Source of the DNA: Thiomicrospira cyclica ALM1
Lineage (GTDB): Bacteria > Pseudomonadota > Gammaproteobacteria > Thiomicrospirales > Thiomicrospiraceae
Assembly (NCBI RefSeq): GCF_000214825.1
Contig: NC_015581.1
Span: 1,054,001-1,118,000, forward strand
Length of the DNA stretch: 64,000 nucleotides
Reading direction: 5' to 3'
Shown here: positions 24,946-33,714 of the stretch, piece by piece
How positions within the stretch are numbered: position 1 is the first letter of the stretch
How the letters are laid out: every line of letters begins with the position of its first letter
Notes under the pieces: model-generated
What the model was told of the DNA's origin: nothing
Seen by the model: the letters and a program-made list of their open reading frames with translations, nothing else
Database searches by the model: none
Made by a program: the position numbers and the translations under genes

Positions 24946-26409
24946 TCACTCTGCAAGGTCTAATTTAATTACACGAGTAAACTGGTCAAATGCACTATCT
25001 TTAAAATCACATAAAGATGCGGTTCTTATTGCATAGCGTATTGCTTGCATGGTGTCTTGTTGATCTATTGTGGTTAACAGCTTGTCAATTTCTTTCCCGT
25101 CATTGAGCACATAAGCGGCTTGGGTTGAGGGGAACTCTTGGTTCATTTCTTCAAGTGGGTAGTGTTTTGTATTGCATAGGATAATGGGTTTATTGGTGAT
25201 GAGGTATTCGTTTAATACGCTTGAAATATCGGTAATTAATGCATCACTTTGGTTCATTAGGTCGTGCAATTCCGCTGAGGAATCCGGTAGATGGATATCC
25301 ACGTTATTTTCTTTACAGAGCTGTAGGATTCGCTTTAGGTATTGCGCGTTTTTAGCTTGTTTTCTGCCGGTGTAGGGATGGGGTTTGAAAATGAGTTTGT
25401 ATTTTTGGGTGTTAATGATTGTTTTAACCATGTCGTAACCCAGTTCATTAATTGAGCTGTAGTTGACGTTGTCAACAAAGCCTTCCCAGGTCGGAGCATA
25501 GAGTAGTGTTTTTATCGGTTGTGGTTGTTCAATTTGCTCTAGGAAAAGCTCGGCTTGTGGTCTGCCAACATGTTCTATTTGGCCGTCTCTAATTGGCAGG
25601 CCTGCTTCTCTTAGGCGTTTTTCGGCGAGTGGACCACCAACCAGCAGCTTGTCGTAAGCCATGAGTAGTTTGCTTTGGTTTACGGCTTTGTCACTTTCGC
25701 CATGGTTTATAAAGTAGTGGTTTAGATGATAAAAACGCAGCGCTTGTACGTTTTTCATGGTGTTAGCTGGGTATAAAACGGTTTTTAGGGTTGGTGCATT
25801 GCTGATAAGTGTTTCTACATCAATCTGTGCTCTTGCATAGAAGGTTGGTATAGGGGTTGGCTTCATACCTTTATAGATGGATTTTTCTCGCACGATAATA
25901 ATGGCGGGAATCGCCATTTTCTCTAAAACGGGCAGCCATTGATTGACTTGGTAAGCGACGCCTTCTAAACCTGAAATATAAATGGCGACCTTTGGATTGG
26001 TCTTTTTTAGCAGTTTAAGTGATTCACCTTTTAGTTGTTTGCGTTGGATTAGACGCAGCGCCAGGTAGGCAAAATAATAACTGGTAAGTAGGATGGCTGT
26101 TAGGACAAACACATAGCTTAACATTAGGTCAATAAATAAGAGTATGGGGGTTAGGATTAAAATCTGTGGAATGCGTTTTATAAAGCGCGGTAAAAAAGCC
26201 TTGGTATGGATCATGTGCTCAACAGGCACCGCTGCACGCTCGACGAGCGGATAGAGCGCAATCGCGTTTTGCAAGCCTATCGCCAAAATGACTGGAAGCA
26301 ACTGCCAAAAGCTGATCGTATCTTGGAGGTACACGAACAACACTAAGCCTAGGAGCGTGAGGAAGTTAATAATGGCGTTTTTGTTCAAAAGCTTGGTTAG
26401 GATTGACAT
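24946..26409 (-). CDS. CDP-glycerol glycerophosphotransferase family protein with membrane N-terminus
   Basis: Protein of 487 residues. The first ~125 residues contain four hydrophobic segments (FLTLLGLVLFVYLQ, LLPVILAIGLQNAIAL, ILILTPILLFIDLML and YVFVLTAILLTSYYF). A GT-B type CDP-glycerol transferase domain follows, with FINHGESDKAV (His-Gly pair), LLYAPTWEGF, IFKPHPYTGRK and DALITDISSVLNEYL. The enzyme would add alditol phosphates at the inner membrane. It is 1 nt away from the upstream LicD-like gene and 13 nt from the downstream start. Confidence 0.88.
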   Translation of the reverse strand: MSILTKLLNKNAIINFLTLLGLVLFVYLQDTISFWQLLPVILAIGLQNAIALYPLVERAAVPVEHMIHTKAFLPRFIKRIPQILILTPILLFIDLMLSYVFVLTAILLTSYYFAYLALRLIQRKQLKGESLKLLKKTNPKVAIYISGLEGVAYQVNQWLPVLEKMAIPAIIIVREKSIYKGMKPTPIPTFYARAQIDVETLISNAPTLKTVLYPANTMKNVQALRFYHLNHYFINHGESDKAVNQSKLLMAYDKLLVGGPLAEKRLREAGLPIRDGQIEHVGRPQAELFLEQIEQPQPIKTLLYAPTWEGFVDNVNYSSINELGYDMVKTIINTQKYKLIFKPHPYTGRKQAKNAQYLKRILQLCKENNVDIHLPDSSAELHDLMNQSDALITDISSVLNEYLITNKPIILCNTKHYPLEEMNQEFPSTQAAYVLNDGKEIDKLLTTIDQQDTMQAIRYAIRTASLCDFKDSAFDQFTRVIKLDLAE

Positions 26410-26410
26410 G

Positions 26411-27619
26411 TTAAAACATCTCTTTATTCAGCGTATTGTTTTTAATAATGGCTTGCTGGTTTAGAGTTTTTCTTAATTTTTCATATTCGAGTGGGTTGGT
26501 GTCGGAAAAAACGGCCAACCTTTTTAGGAATAACGCGAGCGATAAAAAGTTTTTTGCTATCACTAGATTTGGGGTTCCGGTACTGCAGTCAAAAGCCTTT
26601 ACAGGCGTTCGCCAATCACCGTAGTTTTCTGTTAGGTATTGGTCGGCATTTTGGGGTGCTAGCACTTTTATCCCGGCTAGGTCTCTTAGCTCAAGTTCAT
26701 AGTGTTTATTTTCCCATCGGTGAATACTGGAGCCGTGCCAGAGCAGATCGCCATCTTGATGGTGAATAAACAGGTCTATACTTATACCATTTGGGTGAAT
26801 AAGTTTGATAATTGCAGGTCTTTTTTTGAGTTGATATTGACCTTGATCATTTTTAATGACTTCGCTGTAGTGGTCTAATTTGCTGACGACAAAATGGGAG
26901 GTGTCTATTAACTTTGTGATGGCTTGGTATAGTTCTGGTGTGTAGTTGATGCCAAGATCTATGTCATAGTCGTGTTTTAGAAAAGCACCTTCACGATGTA
27001 GACCTAGCAAGGTGCCTGATACGACATACCAGGTAAATTGGTTATTCGGCAAGAGTTTTGCAAAATCTTGGAGAGCTTGCGTGGCTTTATGTTCACAGAA
27101 ATCGTCAGGACGCTGTTTTAGTTTTTTGTCAGGTACAGGAATTTCTGATTGTTTTTGTGCTAGATCTTCGAGCAGCTGATCCGCTAGCCTATAAAAAGCG
27201 GTTATTTTTTCAGTCAGCTGTTGGCTTGCCCCTTTTTCGATCATCAAATGTATGACGGCGGCTGTTATAAAGAGCTGATCCGATATGAAGATTGTCTGCG
27301 GGTATTTGTGTTTGTGCTTTTCCAGAAAGGTTTCTACTGATTTAAGCTGATCAGCGCTTAACCCTTCTGTGAAGTTGAAAAAGGGATCATTAATAATTTC
27401 TTTGCGTAGCCAACCTTTGGCAAGCATCCATCCGGCACGCCGAAAAGCGGTTTTTAGTTCATTGTCAATAAAATCTGCTCGCAATATTTTTGCAAGTTGA
27501 TGCGAGCCGGTTACTGATACAGCACCCACATAACCAACGACAGATAAGCCGTATTTAAAAAACCGTGAATGGGGTTTGTTTAGAAACTCTACCAACTTGT
27601 AACTTTTTTGAAGTTTCAA
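26411..27619 (-). CDS. LicD-like phosphotransferase
   Basis: Protein of 402 residues if translation begins at TTG 27619, which overlaps the stop of the upstream small gene as TTGA. No ATG lies nearby. VVSGTLLGLHREGAFLKHDYD (around residues 220-240) is the LicD/nucleotidyltransferase G...G..DxD metal-binding motif. SIDLFIHHQDGD gives the third acid, and LTENYGDWRTP is the typical C-terminal LicD block. The first ~200 residues are helical and unassigned. Together with the LicD-like gene at 21432 there are two such transferases in one operon, perhaps for two positions or two alditols. Confidence 0.8.
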   Translation of the reverse strand: MKLQKSYKLVEFLNKPHSRFFKYGLSVVGYVGAVSVTGSHQLAKILRADFIDNELKTAFRRAGWMLAKGWLRKEIINDPFFNFTEGLSADQLKSVETFLEKHKHKYPQTIFISDQLFITAAVIHLMIEKGASQQLTEKITAFYRLADQLLEDLAQKQSEIPVPDKKLKQRPDDFCEHKATQALQDFAKLLPNNQFTWYVVSGTLLGLHREGAFLKHDYDIDLGINYTPELYQAITKLIDTSHFVVSKLDHYSEVIKNDQGQYQLKKRPAIIKLIHPNGISIDLFIHHQDGDLLWHGSSIHRWENKHYELELRDLAGIKVLAPQNADQYLTENYGDWRTPVKAFDCSTGTPNLVIAKNFLSLALFLKRLAVFSDTNPLEYEKLRKTLNQQAIIKNNTLNKEMF

Positions 27620-27837
27620 ATTTGATCCTCGTGCACATGCACAGGGTAATAATACTGAAGTAAGCAAGCCTCAACTTCTCTAGAAGTTAAATAAAAATGA
27701 GTATGAGCTTTAGTTTGACTGCAATAAGATTCGGCTATAACAACAATCGGCGTAACCAAAGGCTTAACCGCTAACAGGCCTTTTGTTAACTTGTAAAGCC
27801 AAATGACAAATTGAGTGGAATCTGTCAATAGCTTCAT
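27616..27837 (-). CDS. Small protein upstream of LicD-like gene, unknown function
   Basis: Seventy-three codons starting at ATG 27837. There is a hydrophobic middle (LLAVKPLVTPIVVIAESY) and a His-rich stretch (KAHTHFYL, YYYPVHVHEDQ). No family is recognised. Its stop is the TGA of a TTGA overlap with the LicD-like gene. It could be a separate small protein, a leader coupling translation, or the 5' end of the same gene after a frameshift. The 27838-27987 stretch upstream has no gene I can see. Confidence 0.45.
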   Translation of the reverse strand: MKLLTDSTQFVIWLYKLTKGLLAVKPLVTPIVVIAESYCSQTKAHTHFYLTSREVEACLLQYYYPVHVHEDQI

Positions 27838-27987
27838 AGACGGTGACTTCTCAAAAATATCTCACTCGGATGGCTCGGCATCCATTGAACAGTGGTGGTA
27901 AATTAAAGTGAAAGTAATATATATTAAAAATACACTATCCGCTAGTGTATAAATTTTATACATGTTATTTGTACGTAGGTAATGATG

Positions 27988-28078
27988 GAGATTCCGGCCT
28001 GCGCCGGAATGACGGAAACCTCAGCCGGAATGACGGAAACCTCAGCCGGAATGACTGGGTTAGATTCAGGATGACGAG
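27988..28078. repeat. Degenerate tandem palindromic repeats
   Basis: One full unit, ATTCCGGCCTGCGCCGGAAT (27991-28010), is followed by two half-units CTCAGCCGGAATGACGGAAA-like and a TTCAGGATGAC tail, all of the same family as the repeats around galE. The last part overlaps the 3' end of the gene at 28066-28737 and supplies its stop codon. Confidence 0.82.
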
Positions 28079-28737
28079 GCGGAAACACCTAAACACGAAA
28101 AATATTGGTCTATTTTTGCTGCTAGTGGTTTTTTTGCTGTTACACCGTCCGCCCATAAAGCATGCACGCCCTGAACTCTTACAGGCATTTTCTTGATACC
28201 CACTATGCGAGCTATTGCAAAACGATGGAACCCACTCTCGCCCTTCAAAATATCGCCATCAGCATCTATATAAACCTTGGCGACATCCTTACCTTTTGAG
28301 AGATCAAACCCATCGGCAATTAAACTTTCATAGAGCGCAATAACATAGCCGTTAAAAAAGGCGTGAACCTCATCCAAATTAGTCATCGATAACTTTTTGT
28401 GCCTCGCCTCACCTTTTTGATGAAGATCTGTAACCAGTTTTTTAAACCAGATGCTCTGTTCATAATTGTCTATATTTTGAATAAAGTCGCTGATAATTTG
28501 ATAACGAACAACACTCTCAACAGGTTGCCTGATATCTGAAAAAGCTTGTTCTGAAATAATAAAAGGTAAAGGCTGATCAAAAAACTTGCTTACAAGGCTA
28601 AACCTTGTTTTATTAACGCGCCTTTTAACAACATAAGGAAAGCTACTTTTTGGCACATAAAAACTAATGCGTGCAGGGTTTATCCAATAAACATTATTTC
28701 TTAACGTATCCAAATTATTAAAAGGATTGTTAAACAT
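28066..28737 (-). CDS. ParB/Srx-fold-like protein of a glycan locus
   Basis: Protein of 223 residues from ATG 28737, 2 nt after the previous stop. The C-terminal part has DADGDILKGESGFHRFAIAR and GIKKMPVRVQGVH. This matches the G-x-HR-x-A-x-A-x-x-x-G pattern of the ParB/sulfiredoxin-like nucleotide-binding fold, which also includes the free-serine kinase SerK. No DNA-binding domain is present, so chromosome partitioning is unlikely. A role as small-molecule or glycan kinase is inference. The last codons and the stop lie within a palindromic repeat, so the natural C-terminus may have been replaced. Confidence 0.62.
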   Translation of the reverse strand: MFNNPFNNLDTLRNNVYWINPARISFYVPKSSFPYVVKRRVNKTRFSLVSKFFDQPLPFIISEQAFSDIRQPVESVVRYQIISDFIQNIDNYEQSIWFKKLVTDLHQKGEARHKKLSMTNLDEVHAFFNGYVIALYESLIADGFDLSKGKDVAKVYIDADGDILKGESGFHRFAIARIVGIKKMPVRVQGVHALWADGVTAKKPLAAKIDQYFSCLGVSASSS

Positions 28738-28739
28738 GA

Positions 28740-29399
28740 TTAACACCTTGTTAACGGATCGGTTGCGTCAAAGTAAGCGTCAAATACCTTCAGAGCAAGT
28801 GTTCTGGATATATTTCCGGCGGCAACATAAGGCCAGCTATCAACATCGGTGTCCGCAACAACTCGCGTCATATTATCTCTAAAAGTAACCGGAATATGAC
28901 TCCAGCCTAAAGCTGTTAGAGCTGCGGCACGATGCTTCGCACCATTTACATAAAAACGATATTCGTTACCACGCTTGAGAAAAAACCCATCTACATGACC
29001 AAATTTATGCGGTAAATAACCCTGCTTTTTAATACTGTTATAAGTATTGATCACACGCTGGTATTCTAACGATAACTTAGCCTCACTAACCGGACCGTAA
29101 AAAGATGCGCCATGTTCTGCTGACAACCCATTTTCACCCGTTGGTATCTTAGACTCTCTTAAAAACCAGGGTTCATCGTAGGGTTTTAAATGATATCCTT
29201 GCTCACTTGGATTAATCCTAACACCACACATTTCAGCAAGGGTTTGGGGGACAAACTGCTGATAGAAATTGGCAAATTTTTCTTTTGAATCATTTCTAAT
29301 CAGTTCAACAAATGGATGATACCCAGAATCATAGTGATGCGCACCGGGCATAACCAGCATTTTGTCGGGATATGCATAATTGGCAGGCGCCCAACTCAA
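28740..29399 (-). CDS. ParB/Srx-fold-like protein, second copy
   Basis: Protein of 219 residues. The C-terminal half has VDGFFLKRGNEYRFYVNGAK, HRAAALTALGWSHIPVTFRD, the same pattern as the neighbour at 28066 and the plus-strand gene at 34900. It starts at TTG 29399, which overlaps the stop of the small upstream reading frame (TTGA). Alternatively the small frame and this one were once one gene now separated by a frameshift, because reading through gives a continuous polypeptide. The ligand is unknown. Confidence 0.58.
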   Translation of the reverse strand: MSWAPANYAYPDKMLVMPGAHHYDSGYHPFVELIRNDSKEKFANFYQQFVPQTLAEMCGVRINPSEQGYHLKPYDEPWFLRESKIPTGENGLSAEHGASFYGPVSEAKLSLEYQRVINTYNSIKKQGYLPHKFGHVDGFFLKRGNEYRFYVNGAKHRAAALTALGWSHIPVTFRDNMTRVVADTDVDSWPYVAAGNISRTLALKVFDAYFDATDPLTRC

Positions 29400-29566
29400 T
29401 ATTGAAGCAAATCAACCTGTTGTTCGGCATGAAGTATTTCAACCAATTGTGACTTGTTTTTACGCTGATTAACGGCAGTTAAAATACACGTTTTGCTGGC
29501 ATCAATCTGCAGAGAGGGCTTTTTGTGGTGCCTGGCTATTTTTTTAAACAGATTATGAGAAAACAT
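29396..29566 (-). CDS. Small basic protein or frameshifted N-terminus of the 28740 gene
   Basis: Fifty-six codons from ATG 29566 (MFSHNLFKKIARHHKKPSLQ), 1 nt after the O-antigen ligase stop. The N-terminus is basic. The C-terminus (LVEILHAEQQVDLLQY) ends in the TTGA overlap with the next gene. No family is recognised. It is either an independent small protein translationally coupled to the ParB/Srx-like gene or that gene's original N-terminus. Confidence 0.45.
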   Translation of the reverse strand: MFSHNLFKKIARHHKKPSLQIDASKTCILTAVNQRKNKSQLVEILHAEQQVDLLQY

Positions 29567-29567
29567 A

Positions 29568-30899
29568 CTATTGGACCTTTCCCTCACGGTTACGAGACAT
29601 GACAATTAAAAATGTCATCAAAAATATAAAATGGGCTATGCCCGCACTCAAATTGAGGATCGCTTCTGGTTGCATTGCCAAGAAATAGGCGATAGTGACT
29701 AATAAACCCATAACAGGCCATGGAGAAAGCTGCGTTATATCGGTTTGTGCCCGCTTTTTATTTTGTCTTATCTGCACGATAAAATACCAAAAAAGGTAAC
29801 CCATCGTTGCCAGTAAACCTAAAAACGCAAAGATACCTCGTGTATAAGCTTCTTCAATAAACTGGTTATGGCGGTGACCAAAATCCAGTGCCCTATTTTC
29901 ATTAAATCGTTCTTGCATAATCTGTCTTGATGTTTTTGTAACAAAATCTCTTGCGTTTTCAATGCCAATACCGCGCCAAGGTTCTTGCTTAAAGCCAAGC
30001 CATGCGGCCTCCCACATAACAAAGCGTTGCCCAATGCTACCCGCACGCGTACCGTTAAAGTAATTTTCCACATCAACCTTTCCTTGCATAACCCGTTGCT
30101 CAATAGTGCTGTAGTTAAATACAACAGCTGAGCCCAATAAAACCGTGGCTGTAACAATACCCAGCAAAATTTGCTTTAATGACAGTTTATTATTTCGCTT
30201 TAGGTAATAAAGGTAAAATAAACTCCAGCCCAACACGGCCTCAGGAAAACCTAGCCAGGCCGAACGTGTTTGCGACATGACCGCACCTGAAAGTGCAACA
30301 AATAACGCGAGGGTTAAAAAGATTACCGCCCATAACCCGGTTTTAAATGCCCAAATATAACCACCCATTAATACAACAGCCATTAAAATACTGTAAATAC
30401 CAAAGCGCAATGGATTAGTGAAGGTAGTGCCAAATCGTGTTTTAGCGATCTCACTTAGGTTATCTAAGTGCCAGATTTCATAACCTAAATAGAAGGCAAT
30501 TGCACCCGTACCAATAATAAGTGATACCCATATTTGGTGTTCATTAAAGCGTAACTGCCAAAATAAAATAAATACATAAACTATCACCAGAATCGTGGCT
30601 AGCCTGCGCTGAATGACCATCCAACTTTTATCGCCCATGGGTTGATGAAATGGTATCGGCAAAATGGTTAAGGCAACAAAAAAAACTATTGCTACCAAAA
30701 ACCACTGCCAAGGCAGTTTTTTTAAGTCTTTAAGCGGTTGTCGATAAATGGCAATTGCCAATATGCCAAGCGCGAGAAATAAACTTTCAAATGAAAGCGG
30801 GCCTGGTAACAAAATAATCCAAAAAGAAAAACTGAGAAAAAAAACTTTCAGTAAATTGGATTGTTGTAATTGCGCTAACCCCAGCATTTTTTGATCCAT
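29568..30899 (-). CDS. O-antigen ligase / polymerase (Wzy_C) family membrane protein
   Basis: Protein of 443 residues from ATG 30899 with about ten to twelve hydrophobic segments. The large periplasmic loop and the Wzy_C signature are visible: VMSQTRSAWLGFP (catalytic Arg region), then GIGIENARDFV and DFGHRHNQFIEEAYTRGIFA with the conserved His. Ligases transfer undecaprenyl-linked polymer to lipid A-core, while polymerases join repeat units; motif data do not separate these. It overlaps the upstream glycosyltransferase by 25 nt. Confidence 0.87.
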   Translation of the reverse strand: MDQKMLGLAQLQQSNLLKVFFLSFSFWIILLPGPLSFESLFLALGILAIAIYRQPLKDLKKLPWQWFLVAIVFFVALTILPIPFHQPMGDKSWMVIQRRLATILVIVYVFILFWQLRFNEHQIWVSLIIGTGAIAFYLGYEIWHLDNLSEIAKTRFGTTFTNPLRFGIYSILMAVVLMGGYIWAFKTGLWAVIFLTLALFVALSGAVMSQTRSAWLGFPEAVLGWSLFYLYYLKRNNKLSLKQILLGIVTATVLLGSAVVFNYSTIEQRVMQGKVDVENYFNGTRAGSIGQRFVMWEAAWLGFKQEPWRGIGIENARDFVTKTSRQIMQERFNENRALDFGHRHNQFIEEAYTRGIFAFLGLLATMGYLFWYFIVQIRQNKKRAQTDITQLSPWPVMGLLVTIAYFLAMQPEAILNLSAGIAHFIFLMTFLIVMSRNREGKVQ

Positions 30900-31603
30900 G
30901 GTGACTTTTTCCACTGTTTATAGGAGGTCTCCGCCACGTCCTCAGGATTCGGCAAACCATGAAAAATAACTACAGCTGCGCCTTTTGGAACTACCGATTC
31001 CCCTTTTGGTTTTATCAACCCCTTTTTCATTAGCTTTTCACCAATACCTAGCCAAGACTGGCCTTGTGCCATGCAATTTTTTTTGAATGAAACGATAAGG
31101 TGATCTGGAAAAGTTGTTGCACCTGGAACAATCATACCCAACCAATCTTGATCACCGTCAAGGTTGTTTAATATCCATTGCTGATTGAAGACAAAGGCTT
31201 CCCAGATAAAAGGAACACTTCCAGCCTCAAATCGGATGACGGAACTATTAAAACGGGCGTTTAACCGCTTACCGCGAGATTTTATAGTGCAAAAGCTACC
31301 TGACGAAAAGCTTATTACTGGGTCCAAAGAATCAGTAATTACGACATCTAAATCCAGATAAAGCACTGTGCCTTTTAGTCCATAGCAATCAGAGTGAAAC
31401 AATGAAAGCTTATGCCACCACCCTTCTAGCTCAGGATTTTTAAGTTCCAAAACGCTAATTTCTGGGTATAAGCCTGCTGACTGTTCAGTAATGCAATGAA
31501 AAGAAAAGGGAACGGTTATATTTTTTTTTACCATTCGATAAAGACGGTTCACATATTCCGTGGAATATTTTGTACCCCATTTTAAACATACAATGTTAAT
31601 CAT
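30875..31603 (-). CDS. Glycosyltransferase with DxD motif (GT8-like)
   Basis: Protein of 242 residues with GT-A features. INIVCLKWGTKYSTEYVNRL forms the N-terminal nucleotide-binding strand, and VLYLDLDVVITDSLDPVI holds the metal-binding DLD (residues 84-86). WWHKLSLFHSD and RFNSSVIRFEAG follow. Similar proteins sit in LPS and capsule loci and use UDP-sugars. It overlaps the ligase gene downstream and the heptosyltransferase-like gene upstream by 8 nt. Donor and acceptor are not predictable. Confidence 0.78.
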   Translation of the reverse strand: MINIVCLKWGTKYSTEYVNRLYRMVKKNITVPFSFHCITEQSAGLYPEISVLELKNPELEGWWHKLSLFHSDCYGLKGTVLYLDLDVVITDSLDPVISFSSGSFCTIKSRGKRLNARFNSSVIRFEAGSVPFIWEAFVFNQQWILNNLDGDQDWLGMIVPGATTFPDHLIVSFKKNCMAQGQSWLGIGEKLMKKGLIKPKGESVVPKGAAVVIFHGLPNPEDVAETSYKQWKKSPWIKKCWG

Positions 31604-32657
31604 AATTAAACCTTAGTTTTAAGTTTTCAAACATTCGCCAAATATCATCAACCTTCATTCTACTAAAACACACCTGCCCTGCTGCTAGCGGACAGCGCGT
31701 TTGCATACAGGGTGAGCAGGCTAGGTCTAACCAGTAGGTGGTTGCTTGCCGCCCTTTTGCACCCGTCAATAGCGGATTGGTTGGTCCAAACAATGCTAGG
31801 GTTGGGCGCTCTAGTGCCGCGGCAAGGTGGGTTAAACCGGTATCGACACCAATAACTCCTTGCGCACCGGCGATGAGTTTTGCCCATTGGTCAAGGGGTT
31901 GTGGGGGTAGCATTTCGCCCCACTCGGCTAAGCGAATCATATCGGCTACTTGGTTTTGTTCCTTTTCGCCAACCCAGGGCAGTAATACCTTTAAACCGGC
32001 CTGTTTCGCTTTGATCAGAAGCGGCACCCACATGTCGGTTGGTAAATGTTTCGTTGGCCAAGTGGTTGCTTGGCAAAACACCAAGTAATCACCGGCGGCG
32101 GCCTGCCAGTTTGCTAGGTGTTCTGTTAAGGCAATCCCACTTAGGTCTAGGCCATAATCAAGGGAGCTATTTTCTACGGCAGGCTCATAGTCATAACCCA
32201 GACTTAATGCCATGAGTTTTCGGCTGCGATCCACGGCGTGCAGAGCACGGGACACATAGTGGGTATGGTCAAATAGTTTCGCGATGCCGGGGTCGTGTGC
32301 GGTATCTGCCGTTAAGCCGTGTTTTGGGCCGCGCGCCAGTTTGGCAACCTTCGCCCCTTTATTAACATATTGGTTTTCGATAATCGCATCATAATCCGTC
32401 GCTTGTATTTGGCGCTTAAAATTTTGGTAAAGTTTTAACGCTTGAAACGATAGGCGATTTTTATTGATGGCTAAACGCGGGTTAACAATCACTTGCTTAA
32501 CAGCTGGATGGAGTTTGGGCAGGTCTTTAAAGGGTGCTTCGACCACCCAGTCAAATTGAATACCGGGAATGGCTTTTTGCGCATCAGTTAGTGCTGGATA
32601 ACTGTGCACCAAATCGCCTAGCGATGACATTTTAATCAGCAGGACGCGCTTAGTCAT
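31596..32657 (-). CDS. GT9-family heptosyltransferase-like glycosyltransferase
   Basis: Protein of 353 residues starting KRVLLIKMSSLGDLVHSYPA, the GT9 N-terminal signature shared with WaaC/WaaF. The donor-site GVDTGLTHLAAALERPTLAL and FGPTNPLLTGAKG are in the C-lobe. A Cys-rich tail (LACSPCMQTRCPLAAGQVC) is common in this family. It is less similar to WaaC than the gene at 35510 and probably adds a heptose or another sugar to the outer core or polymer. It overlaps both neighbours by 8 nt. Confidence 0.86.
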   Translation of the reverse strand: MTKRVLLIKMSSLGDLVHSYPALTDAQKAIPGIQFDWVVEAPFKDLPKLHPAVKQVIVNPRLAINKNRLSFQALKLYQNFKRQIQATDYDAIIENQYVNKGAKVAKLARGPKHGLTADTAHDPGIAKLFDHTHYVSRALHAVDRSRKLMALSLGYDYEPAVENSSLDYGLDLSGIALTEHLANWQAAAGDYLVFCQATTWPTKHLPTDMWVPLLIKAKQAGLKVLLPWVGEKEQNQVADMIRLAEWGEMLPPQPLDQWAKLIAGAQGVIGVDTGLTHLAAALERPTLALFGPTNPLLTGAKGRQATTYWLDLACSPCMQTRCPLAAGQVCFSRMKVDDIWRMFENLKLRFNYD

Positions 32658-33714
32658 GTGTGGTCACCGCTGTAATGCCTAATTTTTGACAAAAGGCTTG
32701 CATAGCTTGCGTTTGCGCAGTTTGAACACCCGGTAACCATTGACTTGAAAAACCAAAGTAATGGGCTAAGAAAGTGGTGGTTGATAGGTCGCCGATAAAA
32801 CGCACGGTCTGATCTTGCCAATGGGCTAGCAAAACCTCAAAACTTAATTGGTCATTAAGACACTGAATCCCAAATTGCGCATTAAGGTTAAGCAAGTCTT
32901 TGCCCTGGGCGGCGGGATGGTATTTGACCGCGATCGTCTGCCCTTGCTGTTGGAGGTGTGTTATGAGCTGTGCAAGCCGCACTGGGTAGTCAGGCGTGGC
33001 TTTTATCAGGTAATAATTAGGCAAGGCGATTAAGACATCGGGGGCTTTTGTTGTTAGCAGGTCTGGCGCAAGTTGTTTTATTAGCAACTCGGCAATCGGC
33101 TGAAAAGCATTTAGGTCATCGCGGTTTAGGTCTAGATCATGACAACTTTTGTTGTTTAGCAACGCATTTGCTTCGGTGGGATACATCAGCCAAACACTAT
33201 CTATCCATTTGCTGGCACCAATGCTGCTGGGGCTGTCGTACCAGTTGCCGTAGCTGATTTTTTTTAAGGCTTGGTCAATAACCCGCTCGTGCCAGGATTT
33301 GGAGGCTTCGCGGCCCAAATAGCTGAATACGCCATCATCGAGGGCAATGTTGTTGCTGGTGTTACTTAATTGCATGACATATTGGCCAAACACGCTGCGA
33401 TCATTACCAATTAATATTCTTTCGTAATCGGTTTTCTGCCGTGCCTTTTTTGCTTGGTTAAAATCCTGTTTACGCTGGTTGAATTTTTGCCAGCCGCTCA
33501 GTTCTCGCCCTGCCCATAGTTGTGTACTTGTAAAGGGTGTTGCAACTTGGTTAAGCAAGGGGGTGAAAGCTAAGGGCTGATTGGTATATTGATCAATTAA
33601 CCATAAGTGCGCATCGCGTTGTGGTTGATTTTTGGCGGCCAGCAACCACGCCCAAAAAAAATGCAGACTGGACGAAACAAGGTAGAGATCTGTTGGACGG
33701 TTAGCGGCTGACAT
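32650..33714 (-). CDS. GT52/polysialyltransferase-like glycosyltransferase 1
   Basis: Protein of 354 residues. NNIALDDGVFSYLG provides a D/E-D-G motif, TIAVKYHPAAQGKD the KxHP element, and VRFIGDLSTTTFLAHYFG the S/T donor-binding motif. This order is seen in bacterial GT52 and polysialyltransferase enzymes, which use CMP-sialic-type donors. The downstream neighbour at 33701 has the same layout, so they are paralogues. A CMP-sugar synthetase exists at 9727, consistent with a CMP-sugar donor, though the link is inference. Confidence 0.68.
   Translation of the reverse strand: MSAANRPTDLYLVSSSLHFFWAWLLAAKNQPQRDAHLWLIDQYTNQPLAFTPLLNQVATPFTSTQLWAGRELSGWQKFNQRKQDFNQAKKARQKTDYERILIGNDRSVFGQYVMQLSNTSNNIALDDGVFSYLGREASKSWHERVIDQALKKISYGNWYDSPSSIGASKWIDSVWLMYPTEANALLNNKSCHDLDLNRDDLNAFQPIAELLIKQLAPDLLTTKAPDVLIALPNYYLIKATPDYPVRLAQLITHLQQQGQTIAVKYHPAAQGKDLLNLNAQFGIQCLNDQLSFEVLLAHWQDQTVRFIGDLSTTTFLAHYFGFSSQWLPGVQTAQTQAMQAFCQKLGITAVTTHD

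Noticed and set aside
29396-29399. Calling the small frame at 29396-29566 and the next gene a single frameshifted pseudogene
   Set aside because: The same TTGA overlap occurs at three other gene boundaries, including a homology-supported start, so coupling is at least as likely; left as two CDS with reduced confidence.
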